A stretch of DNA of 64,000 bases, from positions 1,116,001-1,180,000 of the forward strand of contig NZ_CP175511.1 in assembly GCF_046058945.1 (NCBI RefSeq), written 5' to 3'. Under the pieces are notes generated by a model. It did not search any database. It worked only from the letters and a program-made list of their open reading frames with translations, and had not been told where the DNA came from. Below, in pieces: positions 36,109 to 43,967 of this stretch. A program made the translations under genes and the position numbers. Numbering within the stretch: position 1 is the stretch's first letter; each line of letters begins with the position of its first letter. The stretch is from Brochothrix campestris. Its GTDB lineage: Bacteria > Bacillota > Bacilli > Lactobacillales > Listeriaceae.

Positions 36109-37358
36109 GGCGAATTGTATAATCAAGTTAGCCACCTGAATTTATAAAAAAAGTGCCTTAGCGAAAAATCATGTATTATTGAGGTTACGACACCAAACAA
36201 TAAAGGATGATTTTGCTATGACACTCATAAAGAATAACACATTTAAAACAAAACATACACACCTTTCTGTTGCCGAACGTAGGATGATACAAATGTTACT
36301 CCGCAAGAAAGAATCACATCGGTCAATTGCTTATTTACTCAATCGGTCACCTCAAACAATTAACAACGAAGTTAAAAGGGGAATGATCACGAAAAGATTT
36401 CGATTGAAAGTAAAAAAAAAACAAAGCACCGTCTTTCTTGTTCGTTCTTACTCGCATAAAAAGGGACAAGCTTGTTATGAACTCAAGCGCAAAAATTGTG
36501 GCCGTAAATACAAATGGATTTCCTGCGTTGCCTTCATTGAATATGTCACTCGAAAAATAGCAATTGATAAATGGTCACCTGATGCAATCGTTGGCTATGC
36601 CAAACGCCATCAGCTTTTTTCAGACGATGAAATGCTTTCAGTAAAAACACTTTATCATCTGATTGATGCTGGTTTCTTAGGCGTCAAAAACATTGACTTG
36701 AATAAAAAGGTATCACGACAAATTAAGAAACAAAAAAGTCGTAAGAACAAGCGTATATTAGGACAATCAATTGAAAAACGTCCAGACATCGTTGATGTCC
36801 GAGAAGAATTAGGGCATTGGGAAATTGATACTGTTGTTGGTCTGAAAAATAAAGCAGACGCTGTTTTATTAACATTGACTGAGCGTAAAACACGATTTGA
36901 ATTCATACTCAAAGTCGAAGGAAAACAAGCATCTTTTGTGAATAAAGCCCTCTTACAACTAAGGAAACAGTGTGGATCATATTTTGGAGCCCTCTTTAAA
37001 ACCATTACTGCGGATAATGGCAAAGAATTTTCAGGCATCAATGAGTTGCTCAAAGATACACTGGCTATTTATTTCACACATCCTTATTCCTCTTGGGAAC
37101 GTGGCACCAATGAAAATCATAATGGAATCATTCGAAGATTCATTCCAAAAGGACGTTCTGTCAGTGATGTAAGTGATCAACTTGTCCAAAGGATTCAAAC
37201 ATGGATGAATAATTTGCCACGTCGGATTTTAGGATTTCAAACACCAAAAGAGCTATTTTTAGAAGAAATTACAAAACTTCAGCTGTTCACAAATTAAAAA
37301 GTAAACTTACTATCATGATTCGGCACGTGGTGGCTAACTTATGCCTGCAATTCATGAA
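36109..37358 (+). mobile_element. Complete IS30-family insertion sequence (copy 3)
   Basis: This 1250-base element has the same ends and orientation as the 32408 copy and nearly the same sequence. It is flanked by the direct repeat ACTTTT (36103-36108 and 37359-37364), a likely target duplication but longer than the 2-3 bases usual for IS30; chance in T-rich DNA is possible. With copy 2 it brackets the 2.4 kb cassette in direct orientation. Confidence 0.92.
36218..37297 (+). CDS. IS30-family transposase (seven residues shorter at the C-terminus)
   Basis: The 359-residue transposase carries the same helix-turn-helix and DDE motifs as copy 2 (HWEIDTVVG, TADNGKEF, SWERGTNENH). A GAA-to-TAA change ends the frame after LQLFTN, removing the last seven residues of copy 2. 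Other differences include Asn7, Met in KRGMITK, Lys-Lys for Asn-Lys near residue 63, Arg for Lys in LLQLRKQ and Leu for Ile in GALFKT. The catalytic core is intact, so activity may be retained. Confidence 0.93.
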   Translation: MTLIKNNTFKTKHTHLSVAERRMIQMLLRKKESHRSIAYLLNRSPQTINNEVKRGMITKRFRLKVKKKQSTVFLVRSYSHKKGQACYELKRKNCGRKYKWISCVAFIEYVTRKIAIDKWSPDAIVGYAKRHQLFSDDEMLSVKTLYHLIDAGFLGVKNIDLNKKVSRQIKKQKSRKNKRILGQSIEKRPDIVDVREELGHWEIDTVVGLKNKADAVLLTLTERKTRFEFILKVEGKQASFVNKALLQLRKQCGSYFGALFKTITADNGKEFSGINELLKDTLAIYFTHPYSSWERGTNENHNGIIRRFIPKGRSVSDVSDQLVQRIQTWMNNLPRRILGFQTPKELFLEEITKLQLFTN

Positions 37359-38064
37359 ACTTTTATTTTTACCTGTTTATTGGCAACAAGCTATTCCTAA
37401 AATTGGTGTCAATATGGTGTATGCCAGAGAACTGCTATTGCTTTATAGCGTTTCTTGGTTATTATTACAACGGCGAGATGTATTGGTGGTGAGGCGAAAA
37501 AAATGACACGATCGTCTTGTATGGTTTGTTATTTGCGATTAGTTTAACCGAACAACAACTGCCCGGCCAAGGAATTATTACAACAGGTGCGATTTTTTTC
37601 AGGACAGATTTTTACTAATAGATAACATCCTCTGGCTAGGTTATCTGCTAACTAGTGGAATCGTTATTTTTAAAACATCGATAAATAGTGAAAAACCTGT
37701 GTGTTTAATACGCTTTCGACATCGAACCGCGTTATTTTGGTACGTGACAACCCACAGATTGATGGATGTGTTCATCTGCTTAATCCCTAATGGAATCGTA
37801 CGCGTGATCACAAGTGATATAACGTTAACAACGGTTAAAGGAAGTTTACAATTTGGATTAGTATTATGCGCACTTATGTTGCTGATTTCATTGGTTAATG
37901 GCCTTGAAAAATGGTGTTTTCGAGGTGTTCTTTTGGTGAGCGTGATGATAAGTTGGGTGCATCAATCGGCGGATATTACGTCACAGCCCTCGGTTGCGTT
38001 AATTTTGAGCGTGGGCGTGTTATTAGAATTATCTTGGGTTGTTTTTTTAACCAAAGATATCTAA
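37359..38064 (+). pseudogene. Decayed integral membrane protein gene
   Basis: Three hydrophobic reading-frame pieces lie end to end in shifting frames: one to 37506 (LLFLPVYWQQ... with ELLLLYSVSWLLL), one about 37505-37617 (TIVLYGLLFAISLTEQQLPG), and one from ~37621 to 38064 (NILWLGYLLTSGIVIF, then LQFGLVLCALMLLISLVNGL). Together they look like a multi-helix membrane protein of 200 or more residues broken by at least two frame disruptions and 5'-truncated at the IS30 end. Base composition resembles the core genome rather than the AT-rich cassette. The family is not recognised. Confidence 0.55.
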
Positions 38065-38073
38065 AAACAACAA

Positions 38074-38107
38074 AAAAAGGAACTTCTAGCAATAGAAGCT
38101 CCTTTTT
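38074..38107. terminator. Bidirectional terminator
   Basis: GGAACTTCTA pairs with TAGAAGCTCC around GCAA-type loop, with A runs before and T runs after, so it can serve the membrane pseudogene (plus) and the small membrane gene (minus). Confidence 0.75.
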
Positions 38108-38291
38108 AACTGTGCTCTTTTCGTTCACGTCGTTGTTCAATGTAGCGTAATAAACTGATGATAAAACCCATCTTAGCAACAAATAGAACTGAGCGGCCCC
38201 ACCAACCTTGAATATAGTTAGCCATATCAAAGCAAAGATGAAAGACGATAACAGCTCCGGTTAAACTGAGCCATAGCAATGTTTTATTCAA
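38106..38291 (-). CDS. Tiny two-helix membrane protein (paralogue of next gene)
   Basis: The 61-residue product starts at TTG 38291, ten bases after AGGAG, and has two hydrophobic segments (~5-22 and ~33-50) with a basic C-terminal tail (RYIEQRRERKEH). It aligns along its length with the upstream 60-residue protein (TxxxxxLxxxxAVxxxHLxF pattern), suggesting tandem duplication. It is the third gene of a minus-strand unit behind the HxlR regulator. Function unknown. Confidence 0.6.
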   Translation of the reverse strand: MNKTLLWLSLTGAVIVFHLCFDMANYIQGWWGRSVLFVAKMGFIISLLRYIEQRRERKEHS

Positions 38292-38314
38292 GTTAAAAGT
38301 GCTCCTTTCGTTAG

Positions 38315-38497
38315 TTAGTATGGTTCATCGTTAGCGAGGCTTAAATAAACGACCAAAGCTATCACAAAGATGAGCTGTGCACTATAAATAACGATCGTGC
38401 CTACTCCCCCTGGTATGAGCTGATGAAGGTTGAACAAAAGATGGTAGCTGAGTACGGCTGTACTAATAATGAGTAATCCTACGACTGTTTTTTTCAT
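38315..38497 (-). CDS. Tiny two-helix membrane protein
   Basis: ATG 38497 follows AAGGAGTG; an upstream in-frame start at 38524 lies before that site and is rejected. The 60-residue product has two hydrophobic stretches (~3-20 and ~32-52) with a PGGVG turn between them and an acidic end. It lies 28 bases after the HxlR gene and 24 bases before its paralogue, so all three are likely co-transcribed. Function unknown. Confidence 0.6.
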   Translation of the reverse strand: MKKTVVGLLIISTAVLSYHLLFNLHQLIPGGVGTIVIYSAQLIFVIALVVYLSLANDEPY

Positions 38498-38524
38498 TAA
38501 GACACTCCTTCTTGCTATGACCAA

Positions 38525-38869
38525 CTAGTACTGTTCATTTGCATCATTTTTGGCACAGGTAGCAGTTCCCCAGCAATCGAGCTGTTCAATTAAGGGAAAT
38601 AAGCTTAAGCCATCAACGCTCAAACGATATTCAACTCGGGGTGGACTTTCATGGTAATCAATTCGTTCAATTAATTGATGAGAGGCAAGATCTTCTAACG
38701 AGCGGGTGAGGACGGTATTGCTAATACCAGTCACCTGACGTTTTAATTCGTTATAACGGATTGAACCTTTTCGACCGATACACCAAATGATGTTTATCCG
38801 CCATTTCCCACCAATTACAGCAAGGACTTTAGTAATCCCATCAGCTGTTGCTATAGAAGTTGGATGCAT
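38525..38869 (-). CDS. HxlR-family transcriptional regulator
   Basis: The 114-residue winged-helix protein has the family pattern: VIGGKWRINIIWCIGRKGSIRYNEL, then GISNTVLTRSLEDL, and VEYRLSVDGLSLFPLIEQLDCWG. HxlR proteins such as YodB and HypR sense quinones, aldehydes or disulfide stress through cysteines. Here no Cys lies near residue 6 as in YodB; cysteines are at 30 and near the C-terminus. AAAGGAG precedes ATG 38869. It is divergent from a nitroreductase, a common HxlR target. Confidence 0.9.
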   Translation of the reverse strand: MHPTSIATADGITKVLAVIGGKWRINIIWCIGRKGSIRYNELKRQVTGISNTVLTRSLEDLASHQLIERIDYHESPPRVEYRLSVDGLSLFPLIEQLDCWGTATCAKNDANEQY

Positions 38870-39063
38870 GAGTAGCTCCTTTGGGCTAGTTTAATGTAAC
38901 GCTTAAACCTATTACTTAAATATAATATTAATAGTGCTAAAATGCAAATTTATTCCGCGTGTTACAGGCACAAATAAGTGCGTACTTGTGAGATTGTACA
39001 CGTGAGAGTATACTTTATTCGTAGTCTTGTCGGACTAACTTTTTGAAAGAAGTCGGTGTTGTT

Positions 39064-39678
39064 ATGGAGTTAAAGGCGAGTATTAAAGGGAGGTCTGCTG
39101 TTCGTCATTACGATGAACAATTTGCCATCCCGCAGATTGAAATTGAACGGTTGTTGCAATTGAGTTCACAATCACCATCGGGACATAATTTACAAAGTTG
39201 GCGCGTAGCGGTCGTTACCAATCAAGAAGTGCGTGAAAAAATCAAGCCGTTTGCCCATAATCAAGCACAGATTGTAACCGCTTCAGCCTTACTTGTTTTT
39301 TATGCAGATACACATTCGGCTGAGCGAACAACTGAGATTTACACCCAAGATATGGTCGAAGGCTTTATACCTGAAGCTCTACTCCAAGGAAAGATTGAGG
39401 CAGCTGACGCGTATCACGCGACATTGTCGGCTGCGCACCTCGCTGAAAATGCCGTCATTGATACCAGTTTGTTCGCGATGAATTTTATGCTCCTCGCTCA
39501 CGAGCAAGGCTATGATACAGTCCCGATGCGTGGTTTTTCACAGGCAGCGATTACTGAGCTTATTGCTGTGCCAACGCATTACAAACCAACTTTATTGATG
39601 GCGCTAGGAAAAGGGATAAAAGAAGCGCATCAAACGTCACGACTCAGTGTCAATCGCTTTACCCGTTATATTGAATAA
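39064..39678 (+). CDS. Nitroreductase-family oxidoreductase (NADPH, FMN)
   Basis: The 204-residue protein begins KASIKGRSAVRHYDEQFAIP, the nitroreductase FMN-binding arginine segment (RSxRxY-like), then SPSGHNLQSWR, and ends with a proline/glycine loop and MALGKGIKEA. Such enzymes reduce nitro-aromatics and quinones. ATG 39064 is preferred over an in-frame TTG at 39043 because the protein then starts close to the conserved core; neither has a strong site (GAAAGAAG is upstream). It is divergent from the HxlR regulator. Confidence 0.85.
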   Translation: MELKASIKGRSAVRHYDEQFAIPQIEIERLLQLSSQSPSGHNLQSWRVAVVTNQEVREKIKPFAHNQAQIVTASALLVFYADTHSAERTTEIYTQDMVEGFIPEALLQGKIEAADAYHATLSAAHLAENAVIDTSLFAMNFMLLAHEQGYDTVPMRGFSQAAITELIAVPTHYKPTLLMALGKGIKEAHQTSRLSVNRFTRYIE

Positions 39679-39699
39679 TAGTAATCAAGCAAGTCCTCG

Positions 39700-39896
39700 C
39701 AAAAATGCCTCGCAAAGCCCCGTGTAAGCTGAAAGTGAAATCAGCTCGTTCAACTTTTCCATGAAATATCATAGAAGTTAGCTGATTAAACGAGAGGATA
39801 TAACAACGTTTCTTTTCAGTCAAGTCATCTTGCAGCCAAAGTCACTTGAACTAACTTTCAAAGTAAAATCAGTTTAATTAGACTTTGTCTACAATC
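39700..39896 (+). repeat. Intergenic 3'-end repeat, copy B
   Basis: The core 39799-39896 matches the complement of 929-1025 with about seven differences in ~98 bases. The part before it (from ~39715) resembles copy C after ftsY. It ends AGACTTTGTCTACAATC directly before the terminator of the nitroreductase gene, on the same strand. Confidence 0.85.
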
Positions 39897-39897
39897 C

Positions 39898-39920
39898 GGG
39901 ACCGGTAACGGTCCTTTTTT
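39898..39920 (+). terminator. Terminator after nitroreductase
   Basis: GGACCG / CGGTCC stem with a GTAA tetraloop, then seven T. Confidence 0.88.
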
Positions 39921-39960
39921 TATTGTTTAGGGTGAAAAAGTCGAATTATCATGAACATTT

Positions 39961-40000
39961 AGACAAGGTAATTGTCTTTACAGTTAAATACATGTAAAAT
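39961..40000 (+). promoter_or_regulatory. ylxM-ffh promoter with overlapping dyad
   Basis: TTGTCT (39972-39977), a 17-base spacer and TAAAAT (39995-40000) form a promoter. The -35 box is the right half of the perfect inverted repeat AGACAAGGTAATTGTCT (39961-39977), a possible operator. Confidence 0.6.
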
Positions 40001-40031
40001 AAGGGTATGCGTTAAGATTGAGGTGAAAGTG

Positions 40032-40370
40032 ATGCTTGAAAAAACAACCCGAATTAACATGCTCTTTGCATTTTATCAACGACTTTTGACAGAAAAGCAG
40101 AGCATTTATATGACCTTATACTACGAAGATGATTTCTCACTTGGTGAAATCGCCGAGGAATATGAGGTGTCACGTCAGGCGGTCTATGATAATATTAAGC
40201 GAACCGTCAAAATTCTAGAAACGTACGAAGAAAAACTTGGCCTCGTTGGTATTTTCAAACAACAAAATGAACTTGTGGCCACGCTGCGGGCTCGACTGGT
40301 CGAAAAAGACGTCGCAGACACCGAAATTACAACCTTATTAAATCAATTAGATGAAATCAATTTATATTAG
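40032..40370 (+). CDS. ylxM: YlxM-family SRP-associated DNA-binding-like protein
   Basis: The 112-residue protein carries a sigma-70 region 4-like helix-turn-helix (YYEDDFSLGEIAEEYEVSRQAVYDNIKR, ~32-59, given here only as its span and ends). YlxM proteins accompany Ffh in Gram-positives and stimulate the SRP GTPases. ATG 40032 follows GAGGTGAAAGTG. It is 11 bases before ffh. Normally it also follows ftsY closely, but here an island separates them and it has its own promoter. Confidence 0.93.
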   Translation: MLEKTTRINMLFAFYQRLLTEKQSIYMTLYYEDDFSLGEIAEEYEVSRQAVYDNIKRTVKILETYEEKLGLVGIFKQQNELVATLRARLVEKDVADTEITTLLNQLDEINLY

Positions 40371-40381
40371 GAGGTCCGACA

Positions 40382-41755
40382 ATGGCTTTTGAAGGATTAT
40401 CAGAACGATTACAAAATACAATTGCAAAAATGCGCGGCAAAGGAAAAATTACTGAAGCCGATGTGAAAGAAATGATGCGTGAAGTACGTCTGGCGTTACT
40501 TGAAGCCGATGTTAACTTTAAGGTCGTAAAAAGCTTTGTTAAAACAGTGGGCGAACGTGCCATCGGACAAGACATTATGTCGAGCTTAACACCAGGGCAA
40601 CAAGTTGTTAAAATTGTTAACGAAGAATTAACAGCGTTAATGGGTGGGGCCGAAAGCAAATTAACGATGAACAATCAGCCGCCAACCGTTTTAATGATGG
40701 TCGGCTTACAAGGTGCGGGTAAAACAACTACTACTGGTAAGCTGGCATCACTCTTACGAAAAAAATACAATAAAAAACCGTTGCTTGTGGCAGCCGATGT
40801 GTACCGTCCAGCGGCAATTCAACAATTGCAAACCTTAGGAAAACAACTTGATATGCCAGTTTTTACATTAGGTGATCAAGTTAGCCCAGTTGAGATTGCC
40901 AAACAGGCGATTGCCCATGCCAAGGCAGAACATTTAGATTATGTATTAATCGATACAGCGGGTCGTCTGCATGTGGATGAAACGTTAATGAATGAATTAA
41001 TCGACGTTAAAACAGTCGCTCAGCCCGATGACATTTTACTCGTTGTCGATTCGATGACAGGACAAGATGCAGTTAACGTAGCGAAAAACTTTGATGAAAC
41101 ACTCGACTTAACCGGTGTTATTTTAACTAAATTAGATGGCGACACCCGTGGTGGAGCAGCACTCTCAATTCGTTCAGTTACTGGGAAACCAATTAAATTT
41201 GTCGGTATGGGTGAGAAATTGGATGCGCTTGAACCGTTCCATCCTGATCGCATGGCTTCGCGTATATTAGGAATGGGTGACGTCATGAGTCTCATTGAGA
41301 AGGCGCAAGCGAACGTTGACGAAGAAAAGGCAATGGCACTTGCGAATAAGATGAAAGACAACTCCATGACGTTTGATGACTTCCTCGAGCAATTGCAACA
41401 GGTAAAACAAATGGGACCATTAGATGATCTCTTGAAAATGATTCCCGGCATGAATAAAATGAAGGGCGTCGAAAACATGTCAATCGATGATAAACAAATG
41501 GCCCACATTGAAGCGATTATTAAATCGATGACGACAAAAGAACGAGCAGAGCCAGCGATTTTAAATGCGAGTCGCCGTCGCCGTATTGCGACTGGTAGTG
41601 GACGACCAGTGCAAGAAGTGAACAAACTCGTGAAACAATTTGAAGAGATGAAAAAAATGATGAAACAGATGAGTGGTATGGGCGGAAAAGGCGGTAAAAA
41701 AGGGATGAAGGGACTTATGAGTGGTCTCGGAAACAATTTCAAAATGCCTTTTTAA
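40382..41755 (+). CDS. ffh: Signal recognition particle protein Ffh
   Basis: Ffh (457 residues) binds signal sequences and 4.5S/6S SRP RNA and targets ribosomes to FtsY. The N domain leads into the G domain with GLQGAGKTTTTGKLA from residue 108, DTAGRLHVDE and TKLDGDTRGGAA; the C-terminal M domain is methionine-rich and ends MKGLMSGLGNNFKMPF. AGGAGG precedes the start. Length is typical. Confidence 0.97.
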   Translation: MAFEGLSERLQNTIAKMRGKGKITEADVKEMMREVRLALLEADVNFKVVKSFVKTVGERAIGQDIMSSLTPGQQVVKIVNEELTALMGGAESKLTMNNQPPTVLMMVGLQGAGKTTTTGKLASLLRKKYNKKPLLVAADVYRPAAIQQLQTLGKQLDMPVFTLGDQVSPVEIAKQAIAHAKAEHLDYVLIDTAGRLHVDETLMNELIDVKTVAQPDDILLVVDSMTGQDAVNVAKNFDETLDLTGVILTKLDGDTRGGAALSIRSVTGKPIKFVGMGEKLDALEPFHPDRMASRILGMGDVMSLIEKAQANVDEEKAMALANKMKDNSMTFDDFLEQLQQVKQMGPLDDLLKMIPGMNKMKGVENMSIDDKQMAHIEAIIKSMTTKERAEPAILNASRRRRIATGSGRPVQEVNKLVKQFEEMKKMMKQMSGMGGKGGKKGMKGLMSGLGNNFKMPF

Positions 41756-41795
41756 AACTTTTTTAACTTTTTTTTAAGATGTAAAGAAAAAATAC

Positions 41796-41824
41796 TTTAC
41801 AAGCAGAAGAATTGGTGGTAATAT
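41796..41824 (+). promoter_or_regulatory. rpsP promoter
   Basis: TTTACA (41796-41801), 17-base spacer, TAATAT (41819-41824), 39 bases before rpsP. Confidence 0.6.
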
Positions 41825-41863
41825 TAATTCTTGTGAGATACAAATTATGGAGGTGTTATTCAA

Positions 41864-42136
41864 ATGGCAGTTAAAATTCGTTTAAAACGTATGGGTTCGC
41901 GTAAGTCACCTTTCTACCGTGTCGTAGTTGCAGATTCACGTTCACCACGTGATGGTCGCTTCATCGAAACAGTAGGAACTTTCAATCCTTTAACTCAACC
42001 AGAAACAGTTGTAATCAATGAAGAAGCTGTTTTATCATGGTTAAGCAAAGGTGCGCAACCTTCTGATACAGTACGTACTTTATTATCTTCAAAAGGAATT
42101 TTAGAAAAATTCCACAACGCTAAATACTCTAAATAA
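41864..42136 (+). CDS. rpsP: 30S ribosomal protein S16
   Basis: The 90-residue protein begins MAVKIRLKRMGSRKSPFYRVVVADSRSPRDG (family-typical; only its start and end are needed for identification) and has the LSKGAQPSDTV segment. GGAGGTG precedes ATG 41864. It is followed by a terminator and then ylqD; khpA, which normally follows rpsP in Bacilli, is not present. Confidence 0.97.
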   Translation: MAVKIRLKRMGSRKSPFYRVVVADSRSPRDGRFIETVGTFNPLTQPETVVINEEAVLSWLSKGAQPSDTVRTLLSSKGILEKFHNAKYSK

Positions 42137-42161
42137 GATATTAAGCAATCATATTTAATGA

Positions 42162-42212
42162 AATCGTCCACATCATTTATATTAATTTATGATGTGGGCG
42201 ATTTTTTTAATT
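42162..42212 (+). terminator. Terminator after rpsP
   Basis: AATCGTCCACATCAT pairs with ATGATGTGGGCGATT (one G-T pair) around a 12-base AT loop, followed by a T run. It probably attenuates rather than abolishes transcription into ylqD. Confidence 0.88.
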
Positions 42213-42231
42213 TAACCAAAGAGGTGATCGG

Positions 42232-42624
42232 ATGGATATTTTACAACGGATTCAAGTTAAACGGGTTTTGACGACAGAATCACTCGAACGTATTCAACTA
42301 TCTTTTGAGCTAAAACGAAAGCAACTGCAGATGGAAATCGAGCAATTACGGTTTCAACAAAAAAAGCAACTACATCTTTCGAAGCATCCGCAAGATAAAA
42401 TCACGGCCTACTTTGCTAATGAAATTACTAAACGTGAAGAACAGGCAGCAATTGTGTCTTATGAGACAGAACAACTCGCCGTACTGCCGCTCGGTACAGA
42501 AATTATCGAACGCGAAGTTGAGGCGCTTGTGCCGATTGCTGTCGGTGACACATGGTCCCAAGTGCTACAAGAGCAAGAAATCATCATTAAGGATGATATT
42601 ATAATTGAAATTAGAACGAGGTGA
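42232..42624 (+). CDS. ylqD: YlqD-family protein
   Basis: The 130-residue protein has an N-terminal coiled coil (~15-80, rich in Lys/Glu/Gln) and a C-terminal beta segment (VEALVPIAVGDTWSQV...IIIKDDIIIEIR), the YlqD layout. Function in Bacillus is not established. GAGGTGATCGG precedes ATG 42232. It sits six bases before rimM, as in Bacillus and Listeria. Confidence 0.85.
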   Translation: MDILQRIQVKRVLTTESLERIQLSFELKRKQLQMEIEQLRFQQKKQLHLSKHPQDKITAYFANEITKREEQAAIVSYETEQLAVLPLGTEIIEREVEALVPIAVGDTWSQVLQEQEIIIKDDIIIEIRTR

Positions 42625-42630
42625 GACACG

Positions 42631-43149
42631 ATGACAGAATATTTAAATGTAGGTAAAATTGTAAATACACATGGTGTTCAAGGAGAATTACGTGTGCTTA
42701 GTGTGACCGATTTTGCGATGGAACGTTTTGCACCAGGCAACGAATTGGCCTTATTTAAACCAGGCGAACAAAAACCAACGAGGGTCAAGATTTTGACACA
42801 CCGTCAACATAAAAACTTCGACCTCATTACGCTTGAAAATGTGTACAACATTAAGTTAGCGGAAGAATTGAAAAACAGCGAGCTTAAAATCGAACGTGAT
42901 CGCGTACAGGCTTTGCCTAAAGGTGAATACTACCATCATGAAATTTTAGGTTGTCAGATTGTTGGCGAAGATGGGACGGTTGTTGGTGTCATTAAAGAAG
43001 TGTTGTCAACAGGGGCGAACGATGTGTGGATTGCTAAAGGTGCTAATGGAAAAGAACAGTTAATTCCGTTTATTCCATCGGTTGTGTTAGATGTCAATGT
43101 CGCAGACAAAATCGTCACGATTGAAATCATCGAAGGACTGTTGAACTGA
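42631..43149 (+). CDS. rimM: Ribosome maturation factor RimM
   Basis: RimM (172 residues) helps fold the 3' domain of 16S rRNA and binds S19. The N-terminal domain (NVGKIVNTHGVQGELRVLS) is followed by a PRC-barrel (~95-170; EYYHHEILGC, IKEVLSTGANDVWIA). It overlaps trmD by one base. AACGAGGTGAG is upstream. Confidence 0.96.
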   Translation: MTEYLNVGKIVNTHGVQGELRVLSVTDFAMERFAPGNELALFKPGEQKPTRVKILTHRQHKNFDLITLENVYNIKLAEELKNSELKIERDRVQALPKGEYYHHEILGCQIVGEDGTVVGVIKEVLSTGANDVWIAKGANGKEQLIPFIPSVVLDVNVADKIVTIEIIEGLLN

Positions 43150-43898
43150 TGAAAATTGATATTTTAACGCTTTTCCCCGAAATGTTTAGCGGCGTTACTG
43201 GCTCTTCAATCATTAAAAACGCGATTGAAAAAGGGTTGGTTAATGTCGATGCAACGGATTTTCGTCCGTTTTCAACCCATCGTCAAGGTCATGTTGATGA
43301 TTATCCTTATGGTGGTGGGGCCGGAATGCTCCTAATGGCACAGCCTTTATTTGACGCTGTTGCGCATTTGAAAGCAGAAGGTGTCAAACCACGTGTTATT
43401 CTGTTGGATCCCGCTGGCGTGCCTTATACGCAGAAATTAGCAGAAGAACTCGCGCAAGAGGAACAACTGATTATGATTTGTGGGCATTACGAAGGGTATG
43501 ATGAACGCATTCGCGAACATTTGGTGACCGATGAAATTTCGATTGGTGATTATATCTTAACAGGTGGTGAAGTTGGGGCAATGGCGATTATGGACAGTGT
43601 TGTCCGCCTTCTTCCAGGTGCTTTAGGCAATGATCAGTCAGCGGTTACCGATTCGTTCTCAACTGGCTTGCTTGAACACCCTCATTACACACGTCCAGCC
43701 GATTTCCGCGGTTTAACAGTGCCTGATGTCTTAATGAGTGGTCATCATGCCAACATTGAACGTTGGCGTCATGAGGAGTCGCTTCGCCGGACAGCATCGC
43801 GTCGTCCGGATATGTTGGATGTGTATCCTTTAAGTGACGCTGATTTAACCTTTTTAAAGGCTGAAGTACTATATGATCCGAACAAAAAAGAGCAATAA
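43149..43898 (+). CDS. trmD: tRNA (guanine-37-N1)-methyltransferase
   Basis: TrmD (249 residues) methylates G37 of tRNAs and prevents frameshifting. The N-terminal SPOUT knot shows PYGGGAGMLL, ICGHYEGYDERI and the SAM loop ISIGDYILTGGEV, followed by the C-terminal helical domain. Its ATG overlaps the rimM stop by one base. Confidence 0.97.
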   Translation: MKIDILTLFPEMFSGVTGSSIIKNAIEKGLVNVDATDFRPFSTHRQGHVDDYPYGGGAGMLLMAQPLFDAVAHLKAEGVKPRVILLDPAGVPYTQKLAEELAQEEQLIMICGHYEGYDERIREHLVTDEISIGDYILTGGEVGAMAIMDSVVRLLPGALGNDQSAVTDSFSTGLLEHPHYTRPADFRGLTVPDVLMSGHHANIERWRHEESLRRTASRRPDMLDVYPLSDADLTFLKAEVLYDPNKKEQ

Positions 43899-43932
43899 AA
43901 CTGAATTTTTTTTACTTTGAAAGAAGATATAC

Positions 43933-43964
43933 TTGTCAGCTGTTAAAAACTGTGATAATATAAT
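43933..43964 (+). promoter_or_regulatory. rplS promoter
   Basis: TTGTCA (43933-43938) is followed by an AT-rich -10 region; TAATAT at 43956 gives a 17-base spacer, with TATAAT overlapping at 43959. Confidence 0.55.
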
Positions 43965-43967
43965 ATG

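Larger units (their letters stand above)
39679..40031. other. Intergenic region with repeat, terminator and ylxM-ffh promoter
   Basis: It holds repeat copy B (to 39896), the nitroreductase terminator (39898-39920), and the promoter with dyad upstream of ylxM (39961-40000). No other gene is seen. Confidence 0.7.

Noticed and set aside
32408..37358. Recently moved composite transposon made of both IS30 copies
   Set aside because: Outer flanks show no matching target duplication and copy 3 carries its own candidate repeat, so movement as one unit is not supported, though not excluded.
41020..41742. 240-codon minus-strand frame opposite ffh
   Set aside because: Antisense of the Met-rich M domain; no initiation site and no family match.
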